From positions 1 to 60,265 of the forward strand of contig CAZSUN010000013.1 in the NCBI GenBank assembly GCA_964610045.1: 60,265 bases of DNA, written 5' to 3'. Each line of letters begins with the position of its first letter. Positions within the stretch are counted from its first letter, which is position 1. The notes below the pieces were generated by a model that saw only the letters and a list, made by a program, of their open reading frames with translations, was not told the DNA's origin and did no database searches. Made by a program: the position numbers and the translations under genes. The stretch comes from JACCYX01 sp964610045 (lineage in GTDB: Bacteria > Chloroflexota > Chloroflexia > Thermomicrobiales > UBA6265). Shown piece after piece: positions 25,136 to 33,194 of the stretch.

Positions 25136-26575
25136 ATGCGGAAAACGCGACTCGGTTCCGGGGCCACAACGACCAGAGGAAAACAACGCACCGGTTTCAA
25201 CCGGCGCGACCTCATGCGCGGTGCTGCAGGCGCTGGGCTCGGCTTGGCCGGCCTTTCCCGCTGGGGAGCGTCCGCCTTCGCCCAGGACGAGATTCCGCTG
25301 ACGCCGTCGACGGCGACGGTGGATGGCACGCTCCAGGTGCTCCAGAAGCTGGATTTCCACCCGGACCACAACCAGTTCCTCAAGGATGAGATCGCTCGCT
25401 TCGCCGAGGCGAGCGGTTGGCAGGTCGAAGTCAGCGAGGTCGGGAGTCTCAACTCGTCCGAAGTTGCCCAACGGCTCGTCGCCGGTGTCCAGGCTGGCAA
25501 CGCACCGGATCTCTACTTCGACAATGTCCCGGTTCGCCTCTTCCAGGACCTGGGTATCTTCAAGGACGTCACCGCCCTCACCGACGAGATGCAGGCAACC
25601 TACGGCAGGACGACGCCGGCCATGGAGAATGGCGCCCACTTCAGCGATGCCTGGTGGGGTGTTCCCTGGTTCACCCGTGTCGACGGTTGGTGGGCGCGCA
25701 ACGATATCTTCGAACCGGCCGGGATCGACGTTTCGACCCTGACATCGCTCGATTCCCGCCGTGACGCCGCGCTCCAGGTCTCCGATCCTGACAACAACAT
25801 GTTCGGCTGGGGCATCACGGTCAACCGCTCGACCGATGCCCGCGCGCTTGTCCAGGCGGTGCTCTTCCATTTCGGCAGTACGTTGCAGGATGAAACCGGC
25901 GATCTCGTCACCTTCAATTCTCCGGAATCCGTGGCGGCGCTCGAGTGGATTGCCGATACCTACTCCAACGAGCAATGGAAGCCGATGCTGCCGACCGGTT
26001 GGGAAGCCTGGACCGATACCGGCAACAACGAGGCGTTCCTCGCCGGGATCCTGGCCCTGACCCAAAATGCCGGAACGATGTACGCCAAGGCCGTCCTCGA
26101 TGGCGTGCCGTTCGCCGGCGATATCCGGTACATGCCGAATGCGCTGCGCATCTCCGACCAGCAGCCGGTCGACCAGCTTGGTGGCGTCCTCCTCCACATC
26201 ATCGAAGGGACGAAGAACGAGGAGGCGGTTCACGACCTGATCCGTCACCTCCTCTCCGAGGGTGTGCAGCAACGGATCTGGTCGATCTCCCTCGCCTATG
26301 CCGTGCCCGCCTACCTCAATGGTTGGGACGACCCGATCATCGCCGACAACGCGAACGCGAACGCGTCCCGGTCCGCCACCTGGGACAACGAAACCTTCAC
26401 CGGTCTCCGGTGGCCCGGTCCGCCGTCGGTTGCGGTCGACGCCGTCGGCGGCGGTTTCGACCAGGTCGACATGGTGGCGGAAGTGCTGCAAGGGAAGTCG
26501 GCCCAGGAAGTGGTGGAAGATTACCAGAGCCGCTGGGTCACCCTCTGGCAGGACTACGGGCTGCCTGGCGAGTAG
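25136..26575 (+). CDS. Carbohydrate ABC transporter substrate-binding protein
   Basis: The 479-residue protein has a clear twin-arginine signal (FNRRDLMRGAAGAGLGLAGL, arginines at 23-24) followed by GASAFAQ. A family-1 solute-binding fold then begins KLDFHPDHNQFLKDEIARFAE. Aromatic residues in DAWWGVPWFTRVDGWWARND near 165-185 are the kind that stack on sugar rings. AGGAGG lies five bases before the ATG. A GC-rich hairpin follows the stop, and the fused permease begins 81 bp downstream. With the Gfo/Idh gene upstream it forms a plus-strand sugar-uptake unit. Unlike typical lipoprotein binding proteins it lacks an obvious lipobox. Confidence 0.93.
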   Translation: MRKTRLGSGATTTRGKQRTGFNRRDLMRGAAGAGLGLAGLSRWGASAFAQDEIPLTPSTATVDGTLQVLQKLDFHPDHNQFLKDEIARFAEASGWQVEVSEVGSLNSSEVAQRLVAGVQAGNAPDLYFDNVPVRLFQDLGIFKDVTALTDEMQATYGRTTPAMENGAHFSDAWWGVPWFTRVDGWWARNDIFEPAGIDVSTLTSLDSRRDAALQVSDPDNNMFGWGITVNRSTDARALVQAVLFHFGSTLQDETGDLVTFNSPESVAALEWIADTYSNEQWKPMLPTGWEAWTDTGNNEAFLAGILALTQNAGTMYAKAVLDGVPFAGDIRYMPNALRISDQQPVDQLGGVLLHIIEGTKNEEAVHDLIRHLLSEGVQQRIWSISLAYAVPAYLNGWDDPIIADNANANASRSATWDNETFTGLRWPGPPSVAVDAVGGGFDQVDMVAEVLQGKSAQEVVEDYQSRWVTLWQDYGLPGE

Positions 26576-26610
26576 GCCGCAACCGGCGTCCTTTACCGCC
26601 ACATCATCAC

Positions 26611-26642
26611 CGGCCCGGGTTGGCAAGCGCCGGCCCGGGCCG
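26611..26642 (+). promoter_or_regulatory. Intercistronic hairpin between binding protein and fused permease
   Basis: CGGCCCGGG (26611-26619) pairs with CCCGGGCCG (26634-26642), a 9-bp stem around a 14-nt loop. It lies in the 81-bp gap between binding-protein and permease genes, the same place as the hairpin at 17221-17255 in the other importer. No T run follows. Confidence 0.55.
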
Positions 26643-26656
26643 ATCGGGGGTTACAC

Positions 26657-28651
26657 ATGGCCGTCCAAACCGCCAGGAAGCCGACCGCTTCCTCCCCGGA
26701 AGCGGTGTCCGTTTCGAATCCAACCTCCAGCGGGTTCTGGCGCGTCTCCAAACGCATCCTGGGACGCGATTGGGCGGTCGGGTTCCTGTTCGTCGCGCCG
26801 ACGGTCATCCTGCTGTTTGGGCTGATCGGATATCCCCTGTTCGATGCGCTCCGGCTGAGTTTCTACAACGTCACCGGGGTGACCAACCGGGGTTGGGTTG
26901 GCCTGAGCAACTACGAGCGCCTGTGGTCGGATGAACGGTTCCGCGATTCCGTCTGGAACACGGTGCAGTTTGCAGCGATCTCCGTCTTCGTGAAGTTCTG
27001 GCTTGGCTTGGCGGCAGCGAACCTGTTGAACCGCTCCAGCCTCAAGTTCAGCAGCATCCTCACCGGCCTCGTGCTGTTGCCCTGGATCATTCCCGAAGTG
27101 GTGGCGGCCCTTACCTGGCGTGGTCTGTACGACCCGATCTTCGGCGGCCTCAACGTGCTGCTGAAGCAACTCGGGATCATCGATACCGGAATCGTCTGGC
27201 TCGGTGACTACAACCTGGCGTTGCCTTCCGTCATCGCGGTCAATGTCTGGAAGGGGATTCCCTACTTCACCATCCTTTTCCTCGCGGGACTCAAGGCAAT
27301 CGACCAGGAACTCTACGATGCCGCTGCCGTGGACGGCGCCAGTGGCTGGAACAAGTTTCGCGACATCACGCTGCCGGGTCTCCGCTATGTCATCGTCGTC
27401 GCCTGCCTGCTTTCCCTGATCTGGACCCTCAATGCCTTCGGGTTGGTCTACCTGATGACCGGTGGCGGACCGGGTGGGGCGACGCGCCTCTTCTCGATCC
27501 TTTCGTACGAATACGCCCTGGGACAGATGCGGTACAGCATGGGTGTCGCTGTCGCGATGTCGGTGGTGCCGGCCCTGTTGGTCCTGATCGTGATTCTGGG
27601 ACGCTTCATGCGGGTCGACAACGACCAGCCGAACGAGCATCCCGGTGTGTTCAACCAGATGGGGGCCATCCTCGGCTGGCCGTTCGCCAAAATCGGCGAT
27701 GGGCTCGTCTGGTTCTTCGGCGCGGTCGCATACCCGTTCGTCTGGGCTGGCGAGCACCTGGGTGCCTGGGTGCATCGCTCCTATGTGCGCGGGGACAGCA
27801 ACCGCGAAAAGCCATTCCGCATGTTGATGAACCGCCTTGGGGACAGCATTGCCTACATCAGCCTGGGCATCCTGCTGCTGTTCCTGCTCTTTCCCTTCTA
27901 CTGGGTGATCGTCACCTCGTTCAAGGGTACCGAGCAAATCCGCACCATGTCCTCGCCGTTCTGGCCGAACCCGTGGACGCTCGAGAACTACCGCCACATG
28001 CTCTTTGATACCGGATTCCCGACCTGGTTCTGGAACACGGTCCAGGTCGCGGTCGTCAGTACCCTCATCTCGGTTCTGGTGGCCGCGCTGGGCGCCTATT
28101 CGATGGTGCGGCTCAAGTGGCGGGGGGCTGGCTTCGTCCAGACCGCGATCCTGTTCGCCTACCTGATGCCGACCGTGCTCCTGTTCGTGCCGCTTTACAA
28201 GATCTTCACCAACCTCCACCTGATCAACACGATCTACGCCCTCATGATTGCCTATCCCACCTTCGGTCTGCCGTTCGCGTGCTGGTTGCTGATGGGCTAT
28301 TACCGGTCGATTCCCAAAGATCTCGAAGATGCGGCGATGGTGGACGGCGCCAACCATTTCCAGACCTTCATCAGGATCGTGCTGCCGCTGACGCTGCCGG
28401 CCCTGCTGGCCGTTGCGTTGTTCTCGATCACCAGCGCCTGGAACGAGTTCCTTCTCGCCTTCGTGCTGGTTTCGCCCGATTCGCAACGAACATTGCCGGT
28501 TGGCCTCGGCAACATGGTGATTGGGGATATCTTCCCGTTCGGCCAGATGTTCGCGGCCTGCATCATGACCGCGATCCCGGTCGCGGTCATCTACATGCTG
28601 GCGCAACGGTTCATGATCGCCGGTCTCACTGCCGGCTCGGTGAAGGGATAG
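26657..28651 (+). CDS. Fused MalF-MalG type ABC permease
   Basis: The 664-residue inner-membrane protein contains both permease halves of a sugar importer in one chain. The MalF-like half spans about residues 36-320, with its EAA loop (DAAAVDGASGWNKFRD) at 221-236. The MalG-like half spans about 390-664, with its EAA loop (DAAMVDGANHFQTFIR) at 558-573 and the usual C-terminus LTAGSVKG. They are joined by roughly 70 residues (320-390) that include a Trp/Phe-rich hydrophobic stretch, GWPFAKIGDGLVWFFG, which could be an extra membrane or interfacial segment. An odd number of additional helices would be needed if both halves keep normal topology. The start follows a GGGGG ribosome-binding sequence. 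No ATPase gene is nearby. Confidence 0.92.
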   Translation: MAVQTARKPTASSPEAVSVSNPTSSGFWRVSKRILGRDWAVGFLFVAPTVILLFGLIGYPLFDALRLSFYNVTGVTNRGWVGLSNYERLWSDERFRDSVWNTVQFAAISVFVKFWLGLAAANLLNRSSLKFSSILTGLVLLPWIIPEVVAALTWRGLYDPIFGGLNVLLKQLGIIDTGIVWLGDYNLALPSVIAVNVWKGIPYFTILFLAGLKAIDQELYDAAAVDGASGWNKFRDITLPGLRYVIVVACLLSLIWTLNAFGLVYLMTGGGPGGATRLFSILSYEYALGQMRYSMGVAVAMSVVPALLVLIVILGRFMRVDNDQPNEHPGVFNQMGAILGWPFAKIGDGLVWFFGAVAYPFVWAGEHLGAWVHRSYVRGDSNREKPFRMLMNRLGDSIAYISLGILLLFLLFPFYWVIVTSFKGTEQIRTMSSPFWPNPWTLENYRHMLFDTGFPTWFWNTVQVAVVSTLISVLVAALGAYSMVRLKWRGAGFVQTAILFAYLMPTVLLFVPLYKIFTNLHLINTIYALMIAYPTFGLPFACWLLMGYYRSIPKDLEDAAMVDGANHFQTFIRIVLPLTLPALLAVALFSITSAWNEFLLAFVLVSPDSQRTLPVGLGNMVIGDIFPFGQMFAACIMTAIPVAVIYMLAQRFMIAGLTAGSVKG

Positions 28652-28667
28652 GCGGCGTCATCCAGTA

Positions 28668-28694
28668 TCCGGGCTGGTTCGGTGCCGGCCCGGA
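28668..28694 (+). terminator. Terminator between convergent permease and VOC genes
   Basis: TCCGGGC (28668-28674) pairs with GCCCGGA (28688-28694), followed by TTT on the plus strand. It lies between convergent stops and may serve both genes. Confidence 0.55.
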
Positions 28695-28716
28695 TTTCCG
28701 CGTGCTGTTGACGTGG

Positions 28717-29517
28717 TCACGCGATGAGGATGCGCGCGCCTGACACGAGACCGGGATCGATCGCAACGCCATCCCACGGCTGGACAATCGATGCTGGATC
28801 CGTCCGCAGGCTTATTGCATATGGACCAGCGCCGAAGCGCTCGAAGTGGGCGAGCGCTGCCGAATCCGGCATGGTCTGGACCAGCGCCATCCACTGCCTG
28901 GCGGCGGCGAACGGTAGGATCGCCAGGCCTTTCCCCCCCAGCCCGAACCGGGAGGTGATCTCCGGCACGCCAAGCAGGACGGCAATGAGGCTGGCGTCGG
29001 CGTTGATGTCCATCGTCACCAGGGAGACGCCGGCGATGCCGATGGCGCCGTTTGCATGGTTCGTCTCACCGGAAACCCGCAACGCGCGATCGGACGTATC
29101 CTGAATCAGGAACGGGTATCCCTTTCCCGGGTACGTCGTGGCGGGCAGGCTCATCCTCCAGGTAATGCATACCCCGTCTGGCCGGACTCGCGACAGTTCG
29201 GTGGGTGGTGGGTACGGAAGACCCTGAACCGCCAGTGACGCGAGGTCCGCATCGAGGTCGTTCGACAGCAGGGCGAGGTCGGCCAGCCCCGGACCAGCCG
29301 CCAGTCGCTTCGCGAAGTAGTGGCCTGCAGGCGGCGATTCCCGGAACGCGAGCAACTCGATGTAGCTCCCGTCCTGAAACGGTATCAGTGCGTTGTGCGT
29401 CCCACCAGTATCGTGTTGCCCGCCCGGACTCACTGTGAAGCCTGCTGTCGTTCCCCCGCGCATGGCCTCGTCCAGATCCGGTACAAGCAGCACGATGTGA
29501 TCTATCTGCGTCACCAT
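28717..29517 (-). CDS. VOC/glyoxalase-like domain protein
   Basis: The 266-residue product begins with a vicinal-oxygen-chelate module (QIDHIVLLVPDLDEAM) and carries the long single-chain form of the glyoxalase-like Pfam group. YIELLAFRESPP near residue 55 supplies the Glu expected for a metal site. A second, more divergent repeat starts near IAGVSLVTMDINADAS (about 165), giving the paired betaalphabetabetabeta modules in one chain. Family members are metal-dependent isomerases, dioxygenases or resistance proteins; none can be singled out. It is transcribed alone and converges with the fused permease gene. The ATG at 29517 is the first in the domain. Confidence 0.82.
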   Translation of the reverse strand: MVTQIDHIVLLVPDLDEAMRGGTTAGFTVSPGGQHDTGGTHNALIPFQDGSYIELLAFRESPPAGHYFAKRLAAGPGLADLALLSNDLDADLASLAVQGLPYPPPTELSRVRPDGVCITWRMSLPATTYPGKGYPFLIQDTSDRALRVSGETNHANGAIGIAGVSLVTMDINADASLIAVLLGVPEITSRFGLGGKGLAILPFAAARQWMALVQTMPDSAALAHFERFGAGPYAISLRTDPASIVQPWDGVAIDPGLVSGARILIA

Positions 29518-29656
29518 CAGACATTATCCCCGCGTCCGTGATCGCCTCCACCAACTGCCAGGTTGCCATCCCACCGTATCATGGAAACAGGGTTGGGAGA
29601 CGGTGCGCCTGATGCGACACGACAGTCACGTCATCACTTCACAGGAGTTCTGCGTC

Positions 29657-30556
29657 ATGTCAGCCCTGCTTCGATCAACCGGACGTTCCCCCGGGTCCGG
29701 ATTGCCGGTGAACCGGCGAGCGCTAATGCGCGCCCTCGCCGGGGGTGTCCTTGCGTCGTCGTTCGCCGGCGCGCTGACCCGTGCTGCATCGGCGCAGCGG
29801 ATGGATCCCTTTACCTACATCACGACGATGGAGGCGACGACCGAGATCGGTCAGGCAGTGGGTCAGCCGGCCACCGGGATCGATCCGGTGGTGACGGCGG
29901 AAGGCGAATGGCACGCGTATATCCAGTTGCCGATCAAGGAAGGTCAGGACTTCCACTATACCTGTGAGTTCGACTCGGCCTGGATCATCCTGAAGGCCTA
30001 CGGGCACGATCTGGGCCTGGACGAGCAATTGGCGGTGGTGGGCCAGGATCTGTCGATCGAGCCGTGGTGGGAAGAGGCTCCCGGCAGGATCACGGTCTAT
30101 GGCGGCGACATCGCCGAGATGTATTCCGGCGACTATCGTGAGAACATCCTCGCCCGCGCCCGTACGACCGCCGTGCGCAAGGTGTTCGACCACGTCGGCC
30201 TGGTGTCGACTGACGCGCCCGATCGCGCCTCGACAGAGCAGGCGCTGCTCGCCGGTCAGCCTGTGTTCTTCAAGTCCACCGTCGATTTCCTCGATTGGGA
30301 CCAGGCGACCTGGATCTGCCCGGATGGCGACGAGTACCCGGTCGTGCTCACCAACGACCATGCCCTGATCGTGATGGGGTTCAGTGACGACGAGGTCATC
30401 ATTCGCGATCCACTTGGACCGACGACGACCAACGAGATTCGCCCTTGGCAGTACCGGGTCAGCTGGGATCGCTACCTTGCCGTCATCGCTGCCCAGGGAA
30501 ACGATGCCGTTGCGGTCGGTCCGGCCTCAATCCTCGGAGACGGCACCGGCGGCTGA
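29657..30556 (+). CDS. Secreted C39-like papain-fold protein
   Basis: The 299-residue protein has a twin-arginine signal (VNRRALMRALAGGVLASSF) with cleavage expected after TRAASAQ. The mature part resembles peptidase C39-like proteins. A nucleophile candidate Cys sits in FHYTCEFDSAWIILKAYG near residue 103, the His in TNDHALIVMGFSDD near 252, and an Asp in VIIRDPLG near 265, in the order Cys-His-Asp. Unlike ABC-linked C39 domains it stands alone and is exported. ACAGGAG precedes the ATG by nine bases. A cell-wall or extracellular peptidase role is possible; many relatives are uncharacterised and some may be non-catalytic. Confidence 0.75.
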   Translation: MSALLRSTGRSPGSGLPVNRRALMRALAGGVLASSFAGALTRAASAQRMDPFTYITTMEATTEIGQAVGQPATGIDPVVTAEGEWHAYIQLPIKEGQDFHYTCEFDSAWIILKAYGHDLGLDEQLAVVGQDLSIEPWWEEAPGRITVYGGDIAEMYSGDYRENILARARTTAVRKVFDHVGLVSTDAPDRASTEQALLAGQPVFFKSTVDFLDWDQATWICPDGDEYPVVLTNDHALIVMGFSDDEVIIRDPLGPTTTNEIRPWQYRVSWDRYLAVIAAQGNDAVAVGPASILGDGTGG

Positions 30557-30589
30557 TTTCCGTCGCAACGACTTCACAGAGGGACCATC

Positions 30590-30805
30590 ATGCCGTACGA
30601 CACACGATCCGACCTTCCCGATTCGGTGAAAGACAATCTTCCCGCCCACGCGCAGGACATCTACAAGGAAGCCTTTAACAGCGCCTGGAACGAGTACGGA
30701 CATGACGAGGCCCGCGCCCATCGTGTTGCCTGGGGCGCCGTCAAGGAGAAGTACCACAAGAACGACGACGGGAAGTGGGTCGAGGGTAAATCCGACGACG
30801 CCTGA
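30590..30805 (+). CDS. chaB: ChaB family protein
   Basis: The 71-residue cytosolic protein matches ChaB, a small helical protein first named for a cation-transport regulator in Escherichia coli. The family core is visible: DLPDSVKDNLPAHAQDIY, then FNSAWNEYG and AHRVAWGAVKEKYHKNDDG. The length is normal. It starts 34 bp after the C39-like gene behind GAGGGACC, so the two may be co-transcribed. No ChaA-type antiporter is nearby, and the role of solitary ChaB proteins is unclear. Confidence 0.9.
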   Translation: MPYDTRSDLPDSVKDNLPAHAQDIYKEAFNSAWNEYGHDEARAHRVAWGAVKEKYHKNDDGKWVEGKSDDA

Positions 30806-30890
30806 GACGACCATGGGTTAACTGGCGGTCATTGCCGTCTGCTGTGGCTGGGATGTGGCATGGACACCGGCGAGACGATGCGGGGTCATC

Positions 30891-32015
30891 TCAACTCAGG
30901 TCGCGGTGCATCCCCGCTTTCAGCAGGTCCACGACCTTGCGAACCTCCTGGGATTTCTCCCGGTCGATCACCAACAGCGCATCGGGCGTGTCGACCACGA
31001 TGATGTTGTCGAGCCCGATCATGGCGACCATGCGCCCGGTTTCCGACCAGATCACGCTGTTAGTGGTCTGGATTTGCAGGAGCTCTCCCCGGACCGAGTT
31101 GCCAAGGGCATCCTGCTCGATCAGCTCGCCAAGCCCGTTCCAGTCGCCGACATCCGACCATCCCATTTCCGCCGGCACGACCACGACCTTCTTCGCGTGC
31201 TCCATGATGCCGTGATCGACCGTGACATCGGGCAGGCTGTGCCAGACCTCGGCGGTGACGCGTTCGCTGGCGGCTGAGTCCCACGCCTCGGCGATCCTGA
31301 CGACCCCGGCGTGGACATCGGGCTGGAGCCGCTTCAGTTCGCCCATGAAGGTGTCTACCCGCCAGGTGAACATGGCGGCATTCCAGAAATGCCGGCCATC
31401 GGCGAGGTAGGCTTCGGCCCGCGCCAGATCCGGTTTCTCCACGAATCCCGCCGCCCTGTATGCAATCCCGGCCGGCGTGCGGGTGACCACCTCGTCGGTA
31501 CGCTCGATGTAGCCGAATCCTGTCTCGGGGCGGGTGGGGGTCAGACCGATTGTGACCAGGGCGTCGTTGCTGGCGGCGGCGATGGCGGTCTGGACGGCGC
31601 TGACGAACTGATCCGGTTCGGCGACATCATGATCGGCTGCGAAACTCCCCATCTTCGCGCCTGGATGGTCTCGGGCGATCAGAGCGGCGGCCAGTGCGAT
31701 GGCCGGCAGGGTCCCGTTTGGCGATGGCTCGACGATGATGTTCGTCGACGGCAGTTCGGGGAGCTGGCGGGCGATTGCCGCGGCGTGGGCCGGACCGCAG
31801 ATGACGAGGATGCGGTCCGGGTCGGTGACCAGTGCAAGGCGATCAAACGTCTGCTGCAGCAACGATCGGTTCCCCAACAGCGAGAGCAGGAATTTGGGCC
31901 TGGTCGAGCGGCTGAGCGGCCACAGGCGCGTGCCCGATCCGCCAGCCGGGATCACCGCCCAGAAGTTCCGGCCCGAACGGTCCGGCAACGAGGCAGACAA
32001 GGGCGATTCGATCAT
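30891..32015 (-). CDS. manC: Mannose-1-phosphate guanylyltransferase
   Basis: The enzyme makes GDP-mannose from mannose 1-phosphate and GTP. The 374-residue protein has the nucleotidyltransferase signature PAGGSGTRLWPLSR at about residues 23-36, the FVEKPD motif near 190, and VDHGIMEHAKKVVVVPAEMGWSDVGDW near 270. It lacks the C-terminal phosphomannose-isomerase domain of bifunctional proteins, in line with a separate manA gene divergently placed 105 bp away. Together with manA it supplies GDP-mannose for glycans or for GDP-fucose. The start at 32015 is the first ATG before the conserved domain. Confidence 0.93.
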   Translation of the reverse strand: MIESPLSASLPDRSGRNFWAVIPAGGSGTRLWPLSRSTRPKFLLSLLGNRSLLQQTFDRLALVTDPDRILVICGPAHAAAIARQLPELPSTNIIVEPSPNGTLPAIALAAALIARDHPGAKMGSFAADHDVAEPDQFVSAVQTAIAAASNDALVTIGLTPTRPETGFGYIERTDEVVTRTPAGIAYRAAGFVEKPDLARAEAYLADGRHFWNAAMFTWRVDTFMGELKRLQPDVHAGVVRIAEAWDSAASERVTAEVWHSLPDVTVDHGIMEHAKKVVVVPAEMGWSDVGDWNGLGELIEQDALGNSVRGELLQIQTTNSVIWSETGRMVAMIGLDNIIVVDTPDALLVIDREKSQEVRKVVDLLKAGMHRDLS

Positions 32016-32120
32016 GTTGCGATGCTCCCAGGCGGCGGCCGGGCAATGTCGGGCCGCGTCGATTCGGTTCGCAGATGATACGATGATTCACTGAAGGCTC
32101 GATGCAGCGAAGGTGGATGT

Positions 32121-33194
32121 GTGGTGACGGAACAGGTGTCGATTGTTTCGCCGCGTCTTGACGTAAAGCCGTGGGGAGGGCGGCATCTGGAGTCGATTGG
32201 GATCACCCTTCCCGACGATGAGCGGATCGGGGAAGCCTTGCTGACGGCCAATGAGGCCAGGATCACTGCCGGCGCATTCGCCGGAATGACGCTGGGTGAG
32301 GTGGTGGCCGTTGACCCCGATGCAGCTCTGGGTTCGCGCGGTCTGGCGGCAGTCAGCGGTCGGGCCGTCTTTCCACTTCTGGCCAAGCTGATCGACGCGT
32401 CCGAAAATCTCTCGATCCAGGTCCATCCGGACGATGCCCTGGCCGTTCCGCTCGACCGGCTCGGCAAGACCGAGGCCTGGCATGTGCTGGGTGCCGATCC
32501 TGGCGCCAACCTCTATCTTGGGGTGCAGCCGGGTACCGGTCTCGAGCGGTTCAGCGATGCCGCGTCCCGTCTGGACGGCTCGTCTGCGGCCCTGATGCGG
32601 ACGGTGCCTGCCCAGATCGCGACGACGGTGCTGATTCCAGCGGGCACCATCCATGCGCTCGGCGCCGGGGTGCTGGTCTACGAAATCCAGCAGCCTTCGG
32701 ATGTCACCTTCCGCCTCGATGACTGGGGGCGGGTCGATGCCGAGGGCAACCCGCGCGCCATGCACCTCGATCAGGGATTCGCCGCTTCACGGCTGGGAAT
32801 CCTGCCGGAGCTGATTGCCCCGGTCCGCCTGCGGCAGGTGACCGGCGAGCGTCATTTGCTGGCGGCCTGCCGGTACTTTGCCCTGGAACGGGTGGCGCTG
32901 CCGACCGGCGGCGCGATCGATGTGGGCGATTCCGGCAGCCCAACCGTGGTCACGGTCGTAGCCGGTTCGACAAGCATCGGCGGGCATGACGTGGGAGCCG
33001 GCCAGTCGGCCGTCGTCTGGCCTGGAGTTACACAGATCACCATTCGGGCAACCAGTCCGTTGGTAGCCCTTGTTGCGTACGTGCCCGACCTCGACGTCCT
33101 CGCGCAACGCGCCAAGGCTGTGGGCGCCAGCGATGCAGCCATCGCCGCCCTTGCCGGAGCCACGGCCGACCTGCTGCCAGGAGCGCACTCGTGA
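32121..33194 (+). CDS. manA: Mannose-6-phosphate isomerase, class I
   Basis: This zinc enzyme interconverts fructose 6-phosphate and mannose 6-phosphate. The 357-residue product shows the metal-site motif QVHPDD near residue 93, KTEAWHVLGADPGANLYLG near 115, and the family signature IPAGTIHALGAGVLVYEIQQ with SDVTFRLDDWGR near 172-205. GTG start codons at 32121 and 32124 are both possible; GAAGGTGGATGT lies upstream. The last codons overlap the start of the ADP-ribosylglycohydrolase gene (GTGA at 33191-33194). The divergent manC gene completes the route to GDP-mannose. Confidence 0.93.
   Translation: MVTEQVSIVSPRLDVKPWGGRHLESIGITLPDDERIGEALLTANEARITAGAFAGMTLGEVVAVDPDAALGSRGLAAVSGRAVFPLLAKLIDASENLSIQVHPDDALAVPLDRLGKTEAWHVLGADPGANLYLGVQPGTGLERFSDAASRLDGSSAALMRTVPAQIATTVLIPAGTIHALGAGVLVYEIQQPSDVTFRLDDWGRVDAEGNPRAMHLDQGFAASRLGILPELIAPVRLRQVTGERHLLAACRYFALERVALPTGGAIDVGDSGSPTVVTVVAGSTSIGGHDVGAGQSAVVWPGVTQITIRATSPLVALVAYVPDLDVLAQRAKAVGASDAAIAALAGATADLLPGAHS

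Noticed and set aside
26651..28606. Minus-strand open frame of 651 codons
   Set aside because: It is antisense to the fused permease and reads as His/Asp/Gln-rich low complexity, typical of the complement of membrane-protein codons.
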